From Hippasteria phrygiana (taxonomy: Eukaryota; Echinodermata; Asteroidea; Valvatida; Goniasteridae), in the NCBI GenBank assembly GCA_037893225.1, contig JAZGUH010000113.1:310001-374000 (forward strand): a stretch of DNA of 64,000 nucleotides, read 5' to 3'. Position 1 is the stretch's first letter. Each line of letters begins with the position of its first letter. Positions 55,301-61,300 of this stretch are shown in pieces. The translations under genes were made by a program, and so were the position numbers. The notes beneath the pieces were generated by a model. That model saw nothing but the letters and a program-made list of their open reading frames with translations. It searched no databases and was not told where the DNA came from.

Positions 55301-58300
55301 ATGCCGCCCGGCGCCCCAATATAAATAACCGGGATCAAGGGGTTAATAATAACACACAAGAAAGCTTATTTTACACAAGATGTATAGAGCATGGAATGAT
55401 TTTTCAATTGAACCGGAAGTTTCAAATAAAAAATCCTTAAAATGTGAAATTCATAAACGCTCCACAGGGAAAATGAATGCACTGTGTTCATTGTGATACA
55501 GAGAAGTAGTGCCACTGTAGATGCTCAGAAAAAATGTTCAGCCAGTTCAGCCAGTTCAGCCAATAGAAAAATTTGTTAAATTCAAATTAATTGTTGTATG
55601 AGTTGTGCAGTCGGCCATGAGTGTGCATATTTCAGACACGGATTCAGAGCCAAGAAACACATCTGCAAGGGGTAAAACAATTCCATTGGTTTTGTTAAAT
55701 ATTAAGATATTGTGCTTGTATTGAGAGCAAGGGGTCTAGTTTGTTGAAAAAAAACTTTTTAGAGCAGTGAGCGATGAATGATTGTAGTTGATTAACCTGA
55801 TGAAGAGTGCAGATACTGCTTTATCTTGTACTTAAATTTTCAACACTTCGTTTGGGTTTTTCCTCTTGGGAACACCACTTCAATGGCATTCAACACTAGT
55901 TATGCAGTGTTTACACAGCTATAATGGGCACCGCTGATTGTTCAGCTGGACATATTGCACTTTCTCACCAAAAATTGTTCCCACAATGTTGACATGGTAT
56001 TTGAGTGTTAGCCATCTTGTTTTTCTCTCAAAACATATGCAGAATGCTGTATAGACGTATGTGTCAGAGTAGAGAATGGGCTCAGGACACGGACACATAC
56101 CACAACCTCATCACCATGTATTTTTGTCTTAAGATACTTTTTCCAGATTGATCAAAGTCCTAAAAGCATTTTTTTTTTTTTTATCTATTTCAGCTTGCAA
56201 TGTTCTTTATCTTGGAACAATGGAAATGGAGTCATTAACAGGACCTAGTGCAGTAGGTGAAGCTACAAATAGATTGCATAACTTTAAAGACAAGCCCAAG
56301 AGGGTCATCGTTCACTTCAAGGTGTCATTAAAGGGAATTACGCTCACAGACAGCCATAGGCAGTAAGTAAAGTTATCATTATCATTTTCCATTATTCTCC
56401 CCCCCCCCCCCCCCCAGTTTCTATCTTTGTTCGTGTGAATGCTATTGTCTTTCATATGATCAGGTGTTCAGGTGTCACCAAATTAGTAACAGTTAGTGGT
56501 CAAAAATATTTTTTTAATTCTTGGTTTTTTTCTGGACCAAATCCCAGTAGTGAGTGGAGTCATTCATGCAACATCGATGTGTGCTGAAAGGGGTTGATGT
56601 AGGTTGGACATCAGGCCAACTTGGAAAAAGATGGTGTTGTTTTGAAATTATTGGTACTCTGTTAACCCCTTGAGTACGGTATTTTACGGGAGACGTCGGG
56701 GTGCTGCAACGGGTCTGGCAGCCAAGCGAAACGGCCACAATGTGTTTGTGCAGTCAAGCGTAACATATACACAATAATCCAACAATGGATTGAAACTGCA
56801 CAAACAGCGGCCAATGGCGTCATCCGGCCTGTTTGTTTTTTTGCGCCATATTCCGTCATCCGTACGCAAGGGGTTAAACATTACTTCTGGAATGCCAGGA
56901 AGGTATTATTGAACAACTCTTTATGATGCAGTCATATTGTGATCAATGTCATAACTTTACCATAACCCCCCTTTTTTCGATTACCTTTTTTTGACACACT
57001 CTGTATGTATAGAGTATTGAAGTCTGACGTCAGTTGGCATGACAACTGGTTCCAAACAAATGTAAATTTCGACTGTTCCTTTGTTAACAGCCAGTCATGC
57101 AAACACATAACAAAAGTATTCTGGTTCCAAACATTGCATTGACGTCATCACTTTGGTGCTCTATATGGTCAGTTGATTAGATGTAATAGTAGTATATGGC
57201 ACAGTTTATTCCTTCAGAAAAGGTCTCCATAAAAAGCTAATAATATAACATTTCAAAGTGAACAAAGAAAACTGGCAGGAGCGGGATTCGAACCTGCGAC
57301 CTTCAGAATACCGTACCGTAAATGTATTCAAATTTACTTAGTCAGTTTCCCTTGTGGTTTGTTTGACGAATATTATAAAATGACAATTTGATAGTGGTAT
57401 CCTCATTGAGTGATCTCTACAATGTCGCTTCCCGGGTTGTATCGTAAAATTGGGTGTGATTTTTGGCTATACGGCATTCTGGGTTTATGACTTCTGACTA
57501 GTGCCCACCCGAACAAAGATACTGACAATTTGGGAGACCGCCAACATAGGGCGAGATAGCTCAGTTGGTAGAGCACCGGTACGGTGTTCCGGAGGTTGCA
57601 GGTTCGAATCCCGCTCCTGCCACTTTTCTTTGTTCACTTTGAAAATCTTGTTGTTTCTTTCCTTGCTGATTTTTGATCAGTGGGCTCATATTAAGGGTGG
57701 AGTAATCTGTGGTTGGGCCAGGCTGTTGAAAAGCCTGGCCAAGTCCCTGGAAGTTTGGGCTTTCAGGCTTCTATAATCCCCTAATTGTACACAATAAACT
57801 GTCCATTAATTCTGGAGTTTAGCAGGCTCCCATTGTTCACCCAGACATGACTGACAGCTGAGGCATCCAGCCATGATGAATGGGTACAGATTAGTGTGGG
57901 AGGGGCTACAACCTGGCCTGGCAGAGGCTGGGCTTTTTTGATTAGTTGATCATCTATTGTTAGGTGATTTGTGGCTCACTATAGCAAGAGTAAAGCCCGA
58001 AGGCCCGGGCATGGCTGGCTTTTCAAAGGCCTGGCCTAACCACAGATTAACCACTCCTCCCTAAGTCCTCCCGTTCACTACCTTTCAAACATTAACAAGG
58101 TTATATTGTTTGCAGGTTGTTCTTTCGTAGGCATTACCCTGTGCAGTCCATCCTGTATTGTGGAATGGACTTCGGCTCAAGAAAGTAAGATATCTTTGAA
58201 TATTGTAATGGTCAGCATATTTTGAAAATGTTATGTAGGGTATTAATGATGCTGTCTCCTGGCTGGATCTCATGGATGAATCCTGGATCTATCCTTTGGG

Positions 58301-61300
58301 CAAGCCTTCTTGTAATGCTTGTGCTTGTTCCTCATCTGGGTTCATCAGTCATGTGTTTTTAGTAGACTCCAACTGCTAGGGCTGTCCCGAATATACCGAA
58401 TATTCGATATTCGATCGTCAATTGAATATTCCAATACCATTTTGCCAGTTCGAATATTCGAAAAAATATATATGCATGTACAGATACGACGCTGATGCTA
58501 TTTTAACCCCTTGACCCCGGATTTCATATGGGGGCGTCAGGGCACCAGGCCGGCTTGTGCAGCCAAGCAAAACGGAAACAAGAGGCTTATGCAGCCAAGC
58601 ATAACGTACACAATACCCCAATAATGGATTAAAAATGCAGAAATTGACGTGCATAGACGTCAACCGGCCAGGTGGCAATTTTCAATCTGCACGTATTTGT
58701 GTCAACCGTACGCAAGGGGTTAATAGAAAAGTTATGGCGCTTAGCAGTGTCAAAAATGCCGCATTTTTGTCAATCGTAACTTTTTGTGGACGGAGGTTTA
58801 TTGTTCCCGTCCATAAAACCCTTGATACAACAGGGGCATGCCAAAAAATGCCGTTTGAACGGTCCATAATATCAATCGCCACACGTAAAACACCGGCGTG
58901 CTTTTACGTGCAATGTTTTTTTACCGGTGTGGCATGCACTGAAAAACTTGATCGGCGAGTATCGTATATTCGAATATTCGGTCAAACCCAGTTTCGAATA
59001 TTCGAATACTAAATTATTTGAATACTAAATTATTCTAAAATGAACAGCCCTACCAACTGCCATAGGTCTTCATGCACCAAACAACAGTCTCTTAATATTT
59101 TTGCTTTACTGTTTGCAAATTATAAATGGAAATGGTATATCAGTAAAGCCAATATTATATGCCTTACGAGGGAGGGTCATTAGTATTAATGTGCTTCTTA
59201 ACTAAACACCTCAACAAAAGTAAGTTCCCCCCTAAATGAATCTTTATATTTCCTAAGATGTACACAGGATTTTTATTAACCTTGGTGGAAATCATCAGTG
59301 GGACCCATGGAACAAATACTGAAACTGACTAGCCCATACCTACTGTTATGCATGAATGAGCAGAGTGTAAAGGAGATATTGACAAACTTCAAAAATTGCA
59401 ACATGTTTTCCACAGTACAAATTATCACGCACTGTGGACGTTCTTCTTCTGAGTGCAAGATTGACTGCAAGACGATCATCTGTCGGTCGGTTCTTGGCAA
59501 ATCTTAGACTGCTCCGGTTAATTCGAACTTATCGCACAATTTTCTTATTGCATTTGGACTTACCGGTACTGTCATTCTACGGGCAACTTGCTTTACTGGC
59601 GTGTGAGCCTCCAGGAGGCCTATAGAGTACCGAAGTGATGAAGTCGATGCAATGTTTGGAACCAGAATACTTTTGTTATTTTGGGTCAGTGTGTTTGCAT
59701 GACTGGCTGTTAACAAAGGAACAGTCAAAATCTCCATTTGTTTGGAGCCAGTTGTCGTGCCAACTGACGTCAGACTCTATTGCAATTGCCCTCTCTTGGA
59801 TCGACAGGCGAGATATTCTTTTGCTAAACACAGAGCTGGAACTGTCCTTTGGCACTGATAAAAACAAACTGAATGTTGAATTATGCCTGCACTGAACACA
59901 TATCATTTTGCAATTTTTGAAGTTTTTGTCAATATCTCCTTTACACTCTGCTCATTCATGCATAACAGTAGGTATGGGCTAGTCAGTTTCAGTATTTGTT
60001 CCATGGGTCCCACTGATGATCTCCATCAAGGTTAATAACAAATCCTGTGTACATCTTAGGAAATATAAATATTCATTTAGGGGAACTTACTTTTGTTGAG
60101 GTATTTATAAAAACTGATGCTTCCATCCAAAGCATGTCTGTTGAATTAGTGATATTCTCTATGAGAAGGATACAAAGTTTGATGTATTTGGTTGGAGTAC
60201 TCATCTCTGGTAATAAGTCTCCTTGTAGGTGGCATGTTCAGAGAGAAGTTTGTGGATAGACCATGTAAAGTGATAAACTTTCAGAGAAGTACTTTCAGAG
60301 AAGAAGCAGAGTTATGAGAGATGGCATGTTTGTTATTATGAATGGTAAATGTTTTCCGCCATATTCCTGCATTATTATGTGTAGGGGATCCAATGTGCAT
60401 TGATTACATGAATCACATAATGTCCGACCACCGAGTCTCTCACCTTGAGGCCACTTCATGTACCTGTAATAGCAGTGCAAGAAATGCCCACAAACATTGG
60501 ATGATAGACAGATAGACTTTTTCACTCGGTCATCTCTCTTACTTCATTTGTATGCTAAACTAAGTTTTATTATAATAAGCCAGTTCGGTATTTCAACTGC
60601 GCATATGCACAATGACATTTTATCCCGAATGACCCACGTGACCTAACACGCGCGTGTGAATGCAGAAGGTGGTCGCACAACGCGCACGTGTTGAATTTAA
60701 TTAGAATGGGCATTCGCGTAACATGGCGTGACATTACGTTAGCAATTTTATCCCGAATAACCTTTGACCTTTGCGATACCGAACTGGATTACCAACCAGA
60801 TTTTCATGTGTGGAATATTGCTTTTGACTGGCATTCAGCTGTTGTTTGCTTAGCATGAAAATTACATGGACTTTTGGCTGGTAACCTGTTTTTACTAAGC
60901 AAGACATTTTCATGCTAAGCAAATTGTTGTGCTTAACAGCTCTATGAAATTGGCCCCTGGTTCCACGAAATGGGTGGAAAGTAGCAAAATGTGAAAATTG
61001 AGATGATGGTATTTTCAAAAACTACAGGTAATAAGTTTTGATTTGTTGCAATGTGTCTTGCTGTAGCTTATTCCAAGCCCATGCTGTAACCTTTTAAAGA
61101 TGCTAAGGTCATGAGCAGTTGTCTGTGAACTATGTAGGATATGCTCTCAAGGAGAAAAATACCAAAATCGACTAAACAAATGAATTATTTTGCTTGTAAC
61201 TCTGAATGCCATAGTGTGACTTTCTGCTCATTTCAATGGGCCACATGACATATCACATCACGCACTGTGGACATTCTTCTTCTGAGTGCAAGATTAACTG

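Noticed and set aside
57545..57620. A functional tRNA gene
   Set aside because: A and B boxes are present, but the acceptor stem does not pair well and the same unit recurs several times with a common tail, so it is a SINE.
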